NCBI GenBank assembly: GCA_902776455.1
Contig: CACYQI010000030.1
Coordinates: forward strand, 1-64,000
Reading direction: 5' to 3'
Source of the DNA: an uncultured Bacteroidales bacterium
GTDB taxonomy: Bacteria > Bacteroidota > Bacteroidia > Bacteroidales > Bacteroidaceae
DNA: 64,000 bases
A model generated the notes under the pieces. That model saw only the letters and a program-made list of their open reading frames with translations. It was not told the DNA's origin and ran no database searches. Positions within the stretch are counted from its first letter, which is position 1; the number at the start of each line of letters is the position of its first letter. Of the stretch, positions 8,314 through 16,762 are shown in pieces. The translations under genes and the position numbers were made by a program.

Positions 8314-9219
8314 ATGAAAGTCAGCATCATCACCATCGCTTACAACAACCTTGAAGGGCTGAAGAACACCTATGAGAGCATCCGTCGGCAGACGTTTCGC
8401 GACTACGAATGGCTCGTCATCGACGGAGGCAGCACAGACGGCACGAAGCAGTTCCTCGAGGAGCACGACAGCGAACTTGCCTTCTGGTGCTCAGAGCCTG
8501 ATAAGGGTGTTTACAATGCACAGAATAAAGGAACGCAACACGCCAAGGGCGAGTACTGCATCTACATGAATTCGGGCGATTCCTTCTATGCCGACGATGT
8601 GCTTGAGAAAGTGTTCGAAGAGGAAAGCGATGCTGATGTCATCTACGGAAGCTGGCAGCTTATCTTCGAGGACGGCAAGAAGATTGAAGGCAACGTGCCA
8701 GAGGTGGCCGACTTGGCTTACTTCTTCGACGACAACATGTGCCACCAGGCAATGCTGATAAAGCGTGAGGCTGTTCTGGCCAGACCTTACGACGAGAGCT
8801 TCCCCATCTATGCCGATTGGGAAGAATGGCTCGCCCTCTACATGCAAGGCAAAAGCTTCAAGAGAGTCGATGTGCTTATCTGTAACTTCATGGTCGGAGG
8901 CTTGAGCACGGGCGACAATGCGTCTGACGAGCTTAAGGAAAAGCGGCAGGCCGACATCAAACGTATCAACGAAAGGTACTACGCTGAGCCTTGGAGAAAG
9001 ACAATGAGCCATGTGGTTCCCCTTCTCCGTGAACTTAATGCGCTGAAGAACTGGAAGCCAGACAACGGTAAGACGTCGCTGATAGAAGCAGTCTATGGCT
9101 ACAAGTTCCTGCAAGAGAAGCGAAGGAAGCACAACAGGGTTATCCGCGTGCTCATCTACGCTTGTGCGTTGTTGCTCGTGACGAACCTTGTGACATTATA
9201 TATATTGTTGTGCAGATGA
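8314..9219 (+). CDS. GT2 glycosyltransferase with C-terminal membrane tail
   Basis: A 301-residue GT-A enzyme: MKVSIITIAYNNLEGLKNT at the start, the nucleotide-site VIDGGSTDGT, and a DxD-like region in YMNSGDSFYADD. The acceptor-side motif MCHQAML is typical of WcaA-like members. The last 30 residues are a membrane helix preceded by RRKHNRVIRVLI, close to the tail of the upstream GT4. It would act at the inner face of the cytoplasmic membrane on a lipid-linked glycan. Confidence 0.9.
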   Translation: MKVSIITIAYNNLEGLKNTYESIRRQTFRDYEWLVIDGGSTDGTKQFLEEHDSELAFWCSEPDKGVYNAQNKGTQHAKGEYCIYMNSGDSFYADDVLEKVFEEESDADVIYGSWQLIFEDGKKIEGNVPEVADLAYFFDDNMCHQAMLIKREAVLARPYDESFPIYADWEEWLALYMQGKSFKRVDVLICNFMVGGLSTGDNASDELKEKRQADIKRINERYYAEPWRKTMSHVVPLLRELNALKNWKPDNGKTSLIEAVYGYKFLQEKRRKHNRVIRVLIYACALLLVTNLVTLYILLCR

Positions 9220-9232
9220 TAAAGGCCAGCAG

Positions 9233-11173
9233 ATGAACAAAGTACGCCCTATAGCATTCTATCTGCCGCAGTTCTATCCGACGCCGGAGAACGATGAGTG
9301 GTGGGAGCCGGGGTTCACGGAGTGGACCAATGTGGCTCGTGCCGTCCCGCTTTTCCCCGGGCACTATCAGCCTCGCATCCCCCGCGACTTGGGTTTCTAC
9401 GACCTTCGTGTGCCGGAGACCCGAGAGAAGCAGGCCGAGCTGGCACGCGAGGCGGGCATTGAGGGCTTCTGCTACTGGCATTACTGGTTCGGGGGAGGCA
9501 AGCGGCTGCTGCATGAAGTGTTCGACGACGTGGTGCGCAGCGGGAAGCCCGACTTCCCGTTCTGTCTTTGCTGGGCCAACCATTCGTGGTACTCCAAGAC
9601 GTGGGACCCCGACCTGCCCGACAAGCTGCTTGTGGAGCAGACCTATCCCGGCGAGGAGGACATCGTGGCCCACTTCAATGCGATGCTGCCTGCTTTCCGG
9701 GACAAACGCTACATGAAGGTGAATGGCAAGCTGCTTTTCGGCGTGTTCGACCCCTCGAAGATTGACATCAAGCACATGCATGAGGTGTGGGACGCTCTGG
9801 CCCGTGAGAACGGACTCGACGGCTTCCACTTCTTTGCGCTCTGCATCGGTTCCGTCTCCCTCAAATGGTCTGACAAGGGACATCATTACGATTCGCTCGT
9901 CCTCGACCCGTTGCTCGACAGCGTGGATGCCTGGCAGTGCAGCAAGAGCGAGCGGCAGTTGCGCGACAGCCTTATTGCCTCCGGCATTCCCTATACGGTG
10001 CGCTACGACGACTATGTCAGCAGGACGCGCGACATCTTCTCGCAGCATCCGGAGGTGCTTCCCTGCATCAATCCCGACTTCGACCACTCGCCTCGGAGCG
10101 GTGTGGTGGCCCACATGCTGGTCGATTCCACTCCTGCCGGGTGGGCGCGGCTTTGCGAAATAGCTTCTGAGCACGTAGCCGGCAGGCCGGAACAGGAGCG
10201 GCTGGTCTTCATCAAGGCATGGAACGAGTGGGGCGAAGGCAACTATCTGGAGCCGGACAGGCGTTGGGGCAAGCAGTACATCGAGGCTTGCGGAAGCGTC
10301 TTCCGCGGTACCGAAGGCCCGAACGCGACATCGGGATGCGGCAATCCGCTGCTTTCCATCGTCGTGCCCCTATATAATAAGGAAGCATACATAGGCAGGA
10401 CGCTTCGGTCGGTCCTTGCCCAGACGTTCACGGACTACGAGATACTCGTCGTCAACGACGGCTCAACGGATGGTAGTCTCGAACGTGCTAAGGAAGTCTG
10501 CTCCGAGCGCATCCGTTACTTCTCGAAGCCCAATGGCGGTCCGGCCTCTGCACGCAACATGGGGGTGCGGAATGCCAGGGGACGCTGGGTGATGATACTC
10601 GATGCCGACGACGAGCTGGTGCCCGGCATTCTCGAGCACTTTGCGAAGCTGATTCACGAGCACCCCGACTGCCATTTCTTCTGCGGCACGCATCAGCTGC
10701 GGCTCGGCGGAGAGCTTACGCTGAACTCCAACAAGTACCGCGAAGGAGTGTTGAGGAACAATTTCCGGGCTTGGTGTACGGGTCGCTTTATGCCTGTGGC
10801 AGGTTCTTGCATCATATTGCGTAGCCTGCTCCTCCAGCATCCTTTCCGCGAGGACCTGCGTCGCTACGAGGATGCCGAAAGCCTCTTCGGAATCATGCGC
10901 ACAGCCCGTATATGGACCACTACTCGCCCCGCCATGATTTACAATCAGGAGAGTTGCTGCGCCAGCAATGTCTGTCCCGACGTCAGCCAGGACTTCATCG
11001 GCCATCTCTCGCTGGAAGGGAAGAGCCTCTGGGAGCAGTTTGCCCTATGGCAGCTCTACCGGCAGGGACGCAAGCTCTACCCTCGCGACATGAAACGCCT
11101 GTACCGCGGCAAGGGCTTCCACAATATAAAGTTCCCTCTGCTCAAGCTTTGGAAGGGGATAAGATACAGGTAG
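9233..11173 (+). CDS. WbsX-like domain fused to a GT2 glycosyltransferase
   Basis: A 646-residue two-domain protein. Residues 1-355 are a WbsX-family domain (TIM-barrel type, related to GH99), with RPIAFYLPQFYPTPENDEWW, EWTNV, CYWHYWFGGG and a conserved FIKAWNEWGEGNYLEPD near residue 325. Residues about 370-646 are a GT2 domain starting LLSIVVPLYNKEAYIGRTL with VVNDGSTDGS and ILDADDELV. WbsX proteins occur in O-antigen and capsule clusters, but their exact chemistry is poorly defined. The fusion suggests that two consecutive steps on one glycan are coupled. Confidence 0.88.
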   Translation: MNKVRPIAFYLPQFYPTPENDEWWEPGFTEWTNVARAVPLFPGHYQPRIPRDLGFYDLRVPETREKQAELAREAGIEGFCYWHYWFGGGKRLLHEVFDDVVRSGKPDFPFCLCWANHSWYSKTWDPDLPDKLLVEQTYPGEEDIVAHFNAMLPAFRDKRYMKVNGKLLFGVFDPSKIDIKHMHEVWDALARENGLDGFHFFALCIGSVSLKWSDKGHHYDSLVLDPLLDSVDAWQCSKSERQLRDSLIASGIPYTVRYDDYVSRTRDIFSQHPEVLPCINPDFDHSPRSGVVAHMLVDSTPAGWARLCEIASEHVAGRPEQERLVFIKAWNEWGEGNYLEPDRRWGKQYIEACGSVFRGTEGPNATSGCGNPLLSIVVPLYNKEAYIGRTLRSVLAQTFTDYEILVVNDGSTDGSLERAKEVCSERIRYFSKPNGGPASARNMGVRNARGRWVMILDADDELVPGILEHFAKLIHEHPDCHFFCGTHQLRLGGELTLNSNKYREGVLRNNFRAWCTGRFMPVAGSCIILRSLLLQHPFREDLRRYEDAESLFGIMRTARIWTTTRPAMIYNQESCCASNVCPDVSQDFIGHLSLEGKSLWEQFALWQLYRQGRKLYPRDMKRLYRGKGFHNIKFPLLKLWKGIRYR

Positions 11174-11222
11174 GGATAAAATTAAGAATTAAGAGAGAAG
11201 AATTAAGAATTAAAGGGGAGAA
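11174..11222. repeat. AATTAAGA short tandem repeat
   Basis: AATTAAGAATTAAGAGAGAA-type minisatellite between two glycosyltransferase genes. The same unit recurs at 30246-30272, 33510-33545 and 40225-40280. Confidence 0.55.
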
Positions 11223-11234
11223 GGATTGAGAGTT

Positions 11235-12095
11235 ATGTTAAGTCTATCCATCATTACCATCAACTACAACAACCGTGAGGGTCTGGCCCGCACGATTGCG
11301 TCGGTCAGGGAACAGACCTTCAGCGACTACGAATGGCTTGTCATCGACGGCGGCAGCACCGACGGCAGTCGCGACCTGATAGAGGCTAACGGGGAACTCT
11401 TCTCCTACTGGTGCTCCGAGCCGGACCAGGGCATCTACGACGCCATCAACAAGGGCATCCGCCATGCCAGCGGACAGTACATCTCGTGCATGAACTCGGG
11501 CGACACGTACCTCTCTGCCGACACGCTAAGCCAAGTCTTTGCCCGTCCGCTCACGGCCGACATTGTCTATGGCGACTGGTACAAAGTCTATCCCGACAGA
11601 AGGGTGCATTGCCGCATGCCCTTCCCCTTGGACTTCTCCATCTTCTACTACCACAACATCTGCCACCAGGCCATGTTCGTGCGCACCTCCGCCCTACAAG
11701 CGAAAGGCTTCGACCCAAGCTTCGGCGTCTGTGCCGACTATGCCCGCTGGATGGAGATGCTGTTTGCCGGAGCTTCGTTCCAGCAGGTGGATGCCATCGT
11801 CTGCTGCTACGACATGAGCGGAGCCAGCAGTCAGCCCGGGGCAGGGGAGGAAGAGTGCCGACGCATCCATCAGGAAATTGTACCCGACTGGCTGAGGCCC
11901 GCCATGCAGCGGCTCGACCAGTACGAAAGCACCCCCGACCATCTTTACCTCCTCTACGCGCTGAAGCGTGGCGGATGGCTACGTTCTGTTGTTCACAATC
12001 TGTTGAAACTGATAAACTTCCTCTTTATTCACATCGACCGAAGCCGTGTGTATTCCCACCGCCTCCCAGGCCGTTGTCCCGAGCTTCCGCAGTAG
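11235..12095 (+). CDS. GT2 glycosyltransferase
   Basis: A 286-residue GT-A enzyme with LSIITINYNNREGLARTI, VIDGGSTDGS, SEPDQGIYDAINKG, the acidic region CMNSGDTYLSAD and the acceptor motif ICHQAMF. It resembles the product of 8314-9219 closely but ends in a shorter hydrophobic stretch (SVVHNLLKLINFLFIH) and a basic tail. The ATG at 11235 is favoured over an in-frame TTG nine bases earlier. It closes the plus-strand glycan run. Confidence 0.88.
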   Translation: MLSLSIITINYNNREGLARTIASVREQTFSDYEWLVIDGGSTDGSRDLIEANGELFSYWCSEPDQGIYDAINKGIRHASGQYISCMNSGDTYLSADTLSQVFARPLTADIVYGDWYKVYPDRRVHCRMPFPLDFSIFYYHNICHQAMFVRTSALQAKGFDPSFGVCADYARWMEMLFAGASFQQVDAIVCCYDMSGASSQPGAGEEECRRIHQEIVPDWLRPAMQRLDQYESTPDHLYLLYALKRGGWLRSVVHNLLKLINFLFIHIDRSRVYSHRLPGRCPELPQ

Positions 12096-12108
12096 GCCCC
12101 TTTCACGC

Positions 12109-12208
12109 TCCACGTTGCATCGGCTTACGCTCCACGTTGCATCGGCCTACGCTCCACGGAGCATCGGCCTACGCTCCACGTTGCATCGGCCTGCGCTCCA
12201 CGCGGCAT
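12109..12208. repeat. 22-bp dyad array, locus 3
   Basis: About four and a half units at strict 22-bp spacing, alternating the variants CACGTTGCATCGG and CACGGAGCATCGG. The array ends at the stop codon of the following minus-strand gene. Confidence 0.85.
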
Positions 12209-12209
12209 C

Positions 12210-12878
12210 TTAGCCCATACCCTGTGCCGCCTTCAGAAACTCCGTCGGATGGAGGAAATGCTTCTCTACAAGGTGGAGGCAATCATCGCCTTTGTCCCAC
12301 CATTTCAGGTCGAGGAATTGCCGGACGGTCTCTTCGTCGAAGCGGTAGCGCACCACGCGGATGGGGCATCCCACGGCAATGGCGTAGGGCGGAATGTCCT
12401 TCGACACCACGGCTCCCGCCCCGATGATGGCTCCGTCGCCTATCGTCACTCCGTCCAGCACCGTCACGCCCATGCCGATGAACACATCGTTGCCGATGCG
12501 GATGCGCTCGCGTTCCCTCACCTTGTCCTTATGGGAAAGCGTCGTACCGTTCTGCTTCATGGTGGAGTAGAACATCGGCGAAGTGCTCACCCCGTCGGTG
12601 GGGTGCATCCCATGCCCGCAAACGAAGTTGGGGCCGATGGAGCAGAACTTGCCAATCTCCGCCATCGAAATCCTCGCATTCATCGAGATGTAGGTGTAGT
12701 CGCCCACCTTGCAGTCGTACAGATGGTAAGGCGGGTAAATCTTGCACTTCGGCGATAAACGGGTACACTTGGTGTCGTTGAAGTAGTACGCACCCTGCTC
12801 AATCAGGCCGCCCAGCTCGGGCAGCATCTTCATCAGCCATTTCCTTCTCTTCTGTCTGAAATAGGTTCTCAGTCCCAT
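12210..12878 (-). CDS. Hexapeptide-repeat acetyltransferase
   Basis: A 222-residue left-handed beta-helix acyltransferase of the CatB/Vat type. Hexapeptide turns are visible in [19 protein letters not shown] and [20 protein letters not shown], and the catalytic histidine region is GHGMHPTD. These enzymes use acetyl-CoA to O-acetylate sugars or other small acceptors. Inside a glycan cluster, O-acetylation of a surface sugar is more likely than drug resistance. It is transcribed against its neighbours from its own -7 box. Confidence 0.85.
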   Translation of the reverse strand: MGLRTYFRQKRRKWLMKMLPELGGLIEQGAYYFNDTKCTRLSPKCKIYPPYHLYDCKVGDYTYISMNARISMAEIGKFCSIGPNFVCGHGMHPTDGVSTSPMFYSTMKQNGTTLSHKDKVRERERIRIGNDVFIGMGVTVLDGVTIGDGAIIGAGAVVSKDIPPYAIAVGCPIRVVRYRFDEETVRQFLDLKWWDKGDDCLHLVEKHFLHPTEFLKAAQGMG

Positions 12879-12903
12879 AGTGCCATAGAATGGTTTCAGA
12901 CTG

Positions 12904-12911
12904 CAAAGATA
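12904..12911 (-). promoter_or_regulatory. -7 box for the acetyltransferase
   Basis: On the minus strand the sequence reads TATCTTTG, 25 nt before the ATG. The -33 element is not clear. Confidence 0.5.
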
Positions 12912-12982
12912 CGACGTTTAATCCACAATTCATAATTCAGAATGCACAATTATGAGACAATTCGGTCTAAAAGGGGAAAAAA

Positions 12983-13014
12983 CTCTAAACTCTAAACTCT
13001 AAACTCTAAACTTT
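12983..13014. repeat. AACTCTA short tandem repeat
   Basis: Four to five copies of the 7-nt unit AACTCTA directly upstream of a promoter -7 box. The unit recurs at 16686-16762. Confidence 0.7.
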
Positions 13015-13018
13015 TTCG

Positions 13019-13026
13019 TATCTTTG
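13019..13026 (+). promoter_or_regulatory. -7 box for the 13045 glycosyltransferase gene
   Basis: TATCTTTG, 18 nt before the ATG at 13045. The usual -33 region is occupied by the AACTCTA repeat, so the repeat sets the promoter's upstream context. Confidence 0.55.
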
Positions 13027-13044
13027 CGCATCGAACATAGAAGA

Positions 13045-13881
13045 ATGAAACGCATAGCAGCACTTACGATGGTCCGCAACGACGACTTCTTCCTGCGCAA
13101 GTGGGTGGAGTACTACGGTCGCGAACTGGGCAAGGAGAATCTCTACATATACTACGACGGGGAAGACCAGGCTGTAGCGGACATCTGCCAAGGCACTAAC
13201 GTCTCGTTGCACCCTAAGATAGGGAACCACGTGATAGCTGCAGAGAAGGGAAGACTCAGGTTCCTCTCGGAGCGGGCGGCAGAGCTTTTCGCCCGAGGCT
13301 ACGAGGTGGTCATCGGCGTCGATGCCGATGAGTACATCGTCGTTGACCCGAAACTGGGCATCGGACTGAGGGAATACCTCTCGCGCCACAAGATAGACGT
13401 CTGCCTTTCCCCTTTGGGACTCGACTTCGGACAGAAGCTGGGCGAGGAGGACGACCTTTCCTTCGGGCAGACTTTCCTCAGTCAGCGGCACTACGCTCAG
13501 ATAGGCACACGCTACACCAAGGCGTCGATTATTGCGAAGCCTTGCCAATGGGGCAGTGGATTCCACCGCGTCAAAGGAAAAAACTACTACATAGCTTCCG
13601 ACCTCTACCTCATGCACTTCGGCTATGCCGACAGCAGGATACTGGAAGAACGGCTGGGCGATGCCGACCGCGTGGCACAAGGATGGAAAAAACACATCTA
13701 CAAGCGGAGCCGCACCATACGCTATGCCACAGAGAAAAAAGCACGCGACTTCGACCGCTGGACACGCCTTGCCCGCATCTGCCAGACGTGGTGCCGACCG
13801 CCCTACGCACTGAACAAGCCCGCCATGTTCGAGCTGAGAATTGTTGTAAAGATACCCGAAAGGTTCAACGATGTGTTCTAA
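13045..13881 (+). CDS. GT92/GT2-like glycosyltransferase
   Basis: A 278-residue protein starting MKRIAALTMVRNDDFFLRKW, typical of the GT2-type family sometimes called Glyco_tranf_2_4 or GT92-like. The metal-binding DxD is in VIGVDADEYI. A basic C-terminal half (KKHIYKRSRTIRY) may contact membranes. The ATG at 13045 is chosen over an in-frame TTG at 13024, which lies inside the promoter box. It overlaps the next gene by 11 bp, so the two are probably translated as a coupled pair. Confidence 0.8.
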   Translation: MKRIAALTMVRNDDFFLRKWVEYYGRELGKENLYIYYDGEDQAVADICQGTNVSLHPKIGNHVIAAEKGRLRFLSERAAELFARGYEVVIGVDADEYIVVDPKLGIGLREYLSRHKIDVCLSPLGLDFGQKLGEEDDLSFGQTFLSQRHYAQIGTRYTKASIIAKPCQWGSGFHRVKGKNYYIASDLYLMHFGYADSRILEERLGDADRVAQGWKKHIYKRSRTIRYATEKKARDFDRWTRLARICQTWCRPPYALNKPAMFELRIVVKIPERFNDVF

Positions 13882-14878
13882 CATCCCATCTCCCGAGACC
13901 TTACTGAGTCCACTCCTGCTGAAGCCGGCCATCGGCCACGACGCGTCGGTTGCGCCACAAGTGACCGTCGTGACCGTCTGCTTCAATCCCATTGCCGACG
14001 GACGCAAAGAGGCGCTTGCCAAAAACCTTGACTCCGTACAACAGCAAAGAGGCGTGAAACTCGAACACCTCATCATCGACGGAGCATCCACCGATGGGAC
14101 TCTCGACTTCCTCAAAGCGTACAACAACACGAAGCACGACGTCGGCATCTTCAGCATGGCTGACAGCGGCATCTACGAAGCCATGAACCGAGGCATCGCC
14201 CTTGCTCGAGGAGAATACGTCATCTTCCTCAATTCCGACGACTTCTACCATCGCCCCGACGGGTTGGCCTCTTCTCTGAAAGCCTTGGAACAGAGCCGTT
14301 GCAGCTTCACCTTCGCTCCGGTTCGTCCCGAAGGCGCAAAGAGATTCCATACCCACTACCATCATCCGCAACGACGCCTCCATAAGCTGTTCCTCACAAG
14401 CGTCATTCCGCACCCCTCCATGCTCTATCGCAAGAGTGCCCTCACTGCTGAGGGCGGGTTCGACACGCAGTACAAACTTGCTGCCGACTACGACCTCACC
14501 CTCCGCCTCATAGTGGACGGACACAAGGCACGCTTCGTTGCTTCTTGCTTTGCTACCTTCGTCATGGGAGGTTTCTCAACGCTTAGCCAGAACTCAGCGC
14601 TCGAGGAAAGGGAGAATATAAGCATCGTGAAAAACATCCACAGCAAAGTCTTCGGCGTGGAACTCACAGAGATGGAAGCCAAGCACCTTGTGCGGAAAGG
14701 GACGTACCCAAGGAAGTTCCTGTCCGTCTATCTCGCTTCGCAAAGGCTGATAGCACAGGCTTTCGAAGGACTCCCTACGGGCCTGGCGTACAAGCTGACG
14801 CGCTGCTTCAACTACATCAAATACCTCTTCAGGTGCCTTGCCTGTTCTTCTTCTCCAGATAATGCAGGAAGGGAGTGA
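13871..14878 (+). CDS. GT2 glycosyltransferase
   Basis: A 335-residue GT-A protein of the WcaA-like group, with TVVTVCFNP, LIIDGASTDGT, ADSGIYEAMNRG and FLNSDDFY. HPSMLYR is the acceptor-side motif matching HQAML in the other members. It starts 11 bp inside the preceding gene. Its 3' end overlaps the 3' end of the opposing gene at 14829-14878, so the two strands share 50 bp of coding sequence. Confidence 0.87.
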   Translation: MCSNIPSPETLLSPLLLKPAIGHDASVAPQVTVVTVCFNPIADGRKEALAKNLDSVQQQRGVKLEHLIIDGASTDGTLDFLKAYNNTKHDVGIFSMADSGIYEAMNRGIALARGEYVIFLNSDDFYHRPDGLASSLKALEQSRCSFTFAPVRPEGAKRFHTHYHHPQRRLHKLFLTSVIPHPSMLYRKSALTAEGGFDTQYKLAADYDLTLRLIVDGHKARFVASCFATFVMGGFSTLSQNSALEERENISIVKNIHSKVFGVELTEMEAKHLVRKGTYPRKFLSVYLASQRLIAQAFEGLPTGLAYKLTRCFNYIKYLFRCLACSSSPDNAGRE

Positions 14879-15698
14879 GGAAACGGCTCTCCCAGAGCCT
14901 TTTCTTCTCTGCCGGAGCATCCTCGTAAGCCCTTTTGGCTGCCTCGATGCTTTGTGCCAGATGGTGCGCCTGCTGCTTTGAGTCGGAGGAGAGAAGGTAG
15001 CTCTTCGGGTTGGGATAATAGTAGTAGAGGGGCAGGTTGAGAATGGCGCATCGGCCTACGTGCAACAGTACTTCGCTCCACCACGGGAAGTCCTCGAACC
15101 GGATCCCCTCGATGAACGGAATCTTGCTGACAATCTCTCTGCGGTACATCTTGAAGCACGGCTGGCAATGCTTCACGGCCCATCGGCTGCTGATGTCCTT
15201 CGGGTGGGAGTATTCGGTAGCATAGTCGAAGATGTTGTCCGTGGTGACGTACTTGACGTCGCCATACGTCTTGAACCTCGGCTTGCTGTCCGGCAGGTGA
15301 AGGAAATGCCTGATTTTGTTGATGGTCCGATAGGGATGATGATACGTGAAAGCGACCATGTCGGCATCCTCCGCTTCGGCTGTACGCAAGCACAGTTCCA
15401 TGAGCTGCGGATGCAGGAAGTCGTCGGGGTCGAGGAAAAGCAAGTACTTCCCGACGGCCTGTGCCATGCCGGCGTTCCTTGCCTTCGATACGCCTTGATT
15501 GGCTTGGTGAAGGACCTTGAAGCGGCTGTCTCTTCGGGCATATTCGTCGGCAATCTTGCCGCAACGGTCCGTGCTGCCGTCGTCCACGAGGACTGCTTCC
15601 CAGCTCGAAAGCGTCTGCTTCAGCAGGCTCTCCAGCGCACGCCGCAGGTATTTCTCTACGTTGTATATGGGTATGATTACAGAGATGTCGTATGCCAT
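14829..15698 (-). CDS. GT2 glycosyltransferase, tandem copy 2
   Basis: A 289-residue GT2 enzyme: ISVIIPIYNVEKYLRRALES, VDDGSTDRCG, FLDPDDFLHPQL and FEDFPWWSEVLLHVGRC. It is clearly paralogous to the gene immediately upstream (15703-16560): SRWAVKHCQ, EDFPWWSEVLL, VGRC and LNLPLYYY all match, and both end in a charged tail. The ATG at 15698 is preferred to an upstream start that would read into the preceding gene. The 4-bp gap indicates one transcript. Confidence 0.88.
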   Translation of the reverse strand: MAYDISVIIPIYNVEKYLRRALESLLKQTLSSWEAVLVDDGSTDRCGKIADEYARRDSRFKVLHQANQGVSKARNAGMAQAVGKYLLFLDPDDFLHPQLMELCLRTAEAEDADMVAFTYHHPYRTINKIRHFLHLPDSKPRFKTYGDVKYVTTDNIFDYATEYSHPKDISSRWAVKHCQPCFKMYRREIVSKIPFIEGIRFEDFPWWSEVLLHVGRCAILNLPLYYYYPNPKSYLLSSDSKQQAHHLAQSIEAAKRAYEDAPAEKKRLWESRFLTPFLHYLEKKNRQGT

Positions 15699-15702
15699 AG
15701 GC

Positions 15703-16560
15703 TTATTGCTTAGCTTCTTTCCGTCGGAGTTTCTCCTCGAAGGGCACGAGGAAGTTCTTCTCCCAGGCCTTCCTTTTGTCTTCCGGAGCATTGACATAGA
15801 GGCGTTTGGCTGCTTCGATGGCCTGCTTGAGGCTCTCTGTCTTGCGTGTTTCGTCGGACGACAGGATGTCGCTCTTGCGGTTGGGGCAGTAGAAGTAGAG
15901 TGGCAGGTTCAGTATGGTGCAACGTCCCACTCGCAGCAGCACCTCGCTCCACCAGGGGAAGTCCTCGTAGATGATGCCCGGAATGAACTGGATGTCGCGG
16001 ACGGCATACGTCTTGTACATGCATCGCCACACTTGGCAGTGCTTCACGGCCCAACGGCTGTCGATGTCGGTGGGGCAGGAGTATTCGGTGGCATGGCTGA
16101 AGATGTTGTCCGTGACGACACAAGGCGGCTGCTCGTAGAACTTGTAGTGTGGCTTGGGGGCATCAAGGTGGAGGAACTGCTTTACAAGGGCTATGGTGCG
16201 ATAGACGCGGTCGTAGGTGAAGCAGGCAAGGTCGCAGTTGTCCCGAAGCATGGCTTGGAGGCAAAACTCCATGAGTTGGGGATGGAGGAAATCGTCAGCG
16301 TCGAGGAAGAGAAGAAACTCGCCTCTGGCGTGTTGCAGCCCGACGTTGCGTGCTTCAGACTGTCCGCCGTTGGCCTTATGAATGACCTGGAAGCGGCGGT
16401 CGCTCTCAGCGTATTCCTCGGCGATGCGTCCGCTGCTGTCCGTGCTGCCGTCGTCCACAAGGATGGCCTCCCAGTCCTTGCAGGTCTGACTGAGTATGCT
16501 GTCGAGTGCTCGGCGCAGGAGTGTCTCGACATTGTATATGGGGACGACGACGGAAACCAT
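15703..16560 (-). CDS. GT2 glycosyltransferase, tandem copy 1
   Basis: A 285-residue GT2 enzyme beginning MVSVVVPIYNVETLLRRAL with VDDGSTDSSG and FLDADDFLHPQLM. It is the paralogue of the downstream gene and shares nearly all landmark motifs, so a tandem duplication is likely. Related enzymes add successive sugars to capsule, exopolysaccharide or LPS chains. The 190 bp upstream is filled by minisatellites and shows no clear -7 box. Confidence 0.88.
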   Translation of the reverse strand: MVSVVVPIYNVETLLRRALDSILSQTCKDWEAILVDDGSTDSSGRIAEEYAESDRRFQVIHKANGGQSEARNVGLQHARGEFLLFLDADDFLHPQLMEFCLQAMLRDNCDLACFTYDRVYRTIALVKQFLHLDAPKPHYKFYEQPPCVVTDNIFSHATEYSCPTDIDSRWAVKHCQVWRCMYKTYAVRDIQFIPGIIYEDFPWWSEVLLRVGRCTILNLPLYFYCPNRKSDILSSDETRKTESLKQAIEAAKRLYVNAPEDKRKAWEKNFLVPFEEKLRRKEAKQ

Positions 16561-16569
16561 GAATTAATT

Positions 16570-16762
16570 TACGATTTTACTATTTACTATTTACTATTTA
16601 TTTACTAGTTAGTAATTTAGCTATTTACAGGGCGGCGGAGCTTAGTAACTTTGATTTTTCACTTTTCACTTTTCACTTTCAACTGACTCTAAACTCTAAA
16701 CTCTCAACTCTCAACTTTCATTTTCCACTTTCAACTGACTCTAAACTCTAAACTCTAAACTT
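16570..16762. repeat. Mixed short tandem repeats
   Basis: TTTACTA, TTTTCAC and AACTCTA units in series between two minus-strand genes. The right end reaches the stop codon of the acyltransferase gene. Confidence 0.65.

Noticed and set aside
12109..12208. 22-bp arrays as a CRISPR
   Set aside because: Units are contiguous without unique spacers, too short for CRISPR repeats, and no cas genes are in the window.
12210..12878. Antibiotic-resistance acetyltransferase
   Set aside because: The fold matches CatB/Vat-type enzymes, but the context is a glycan cluster and most such proteins acetylate sugars.
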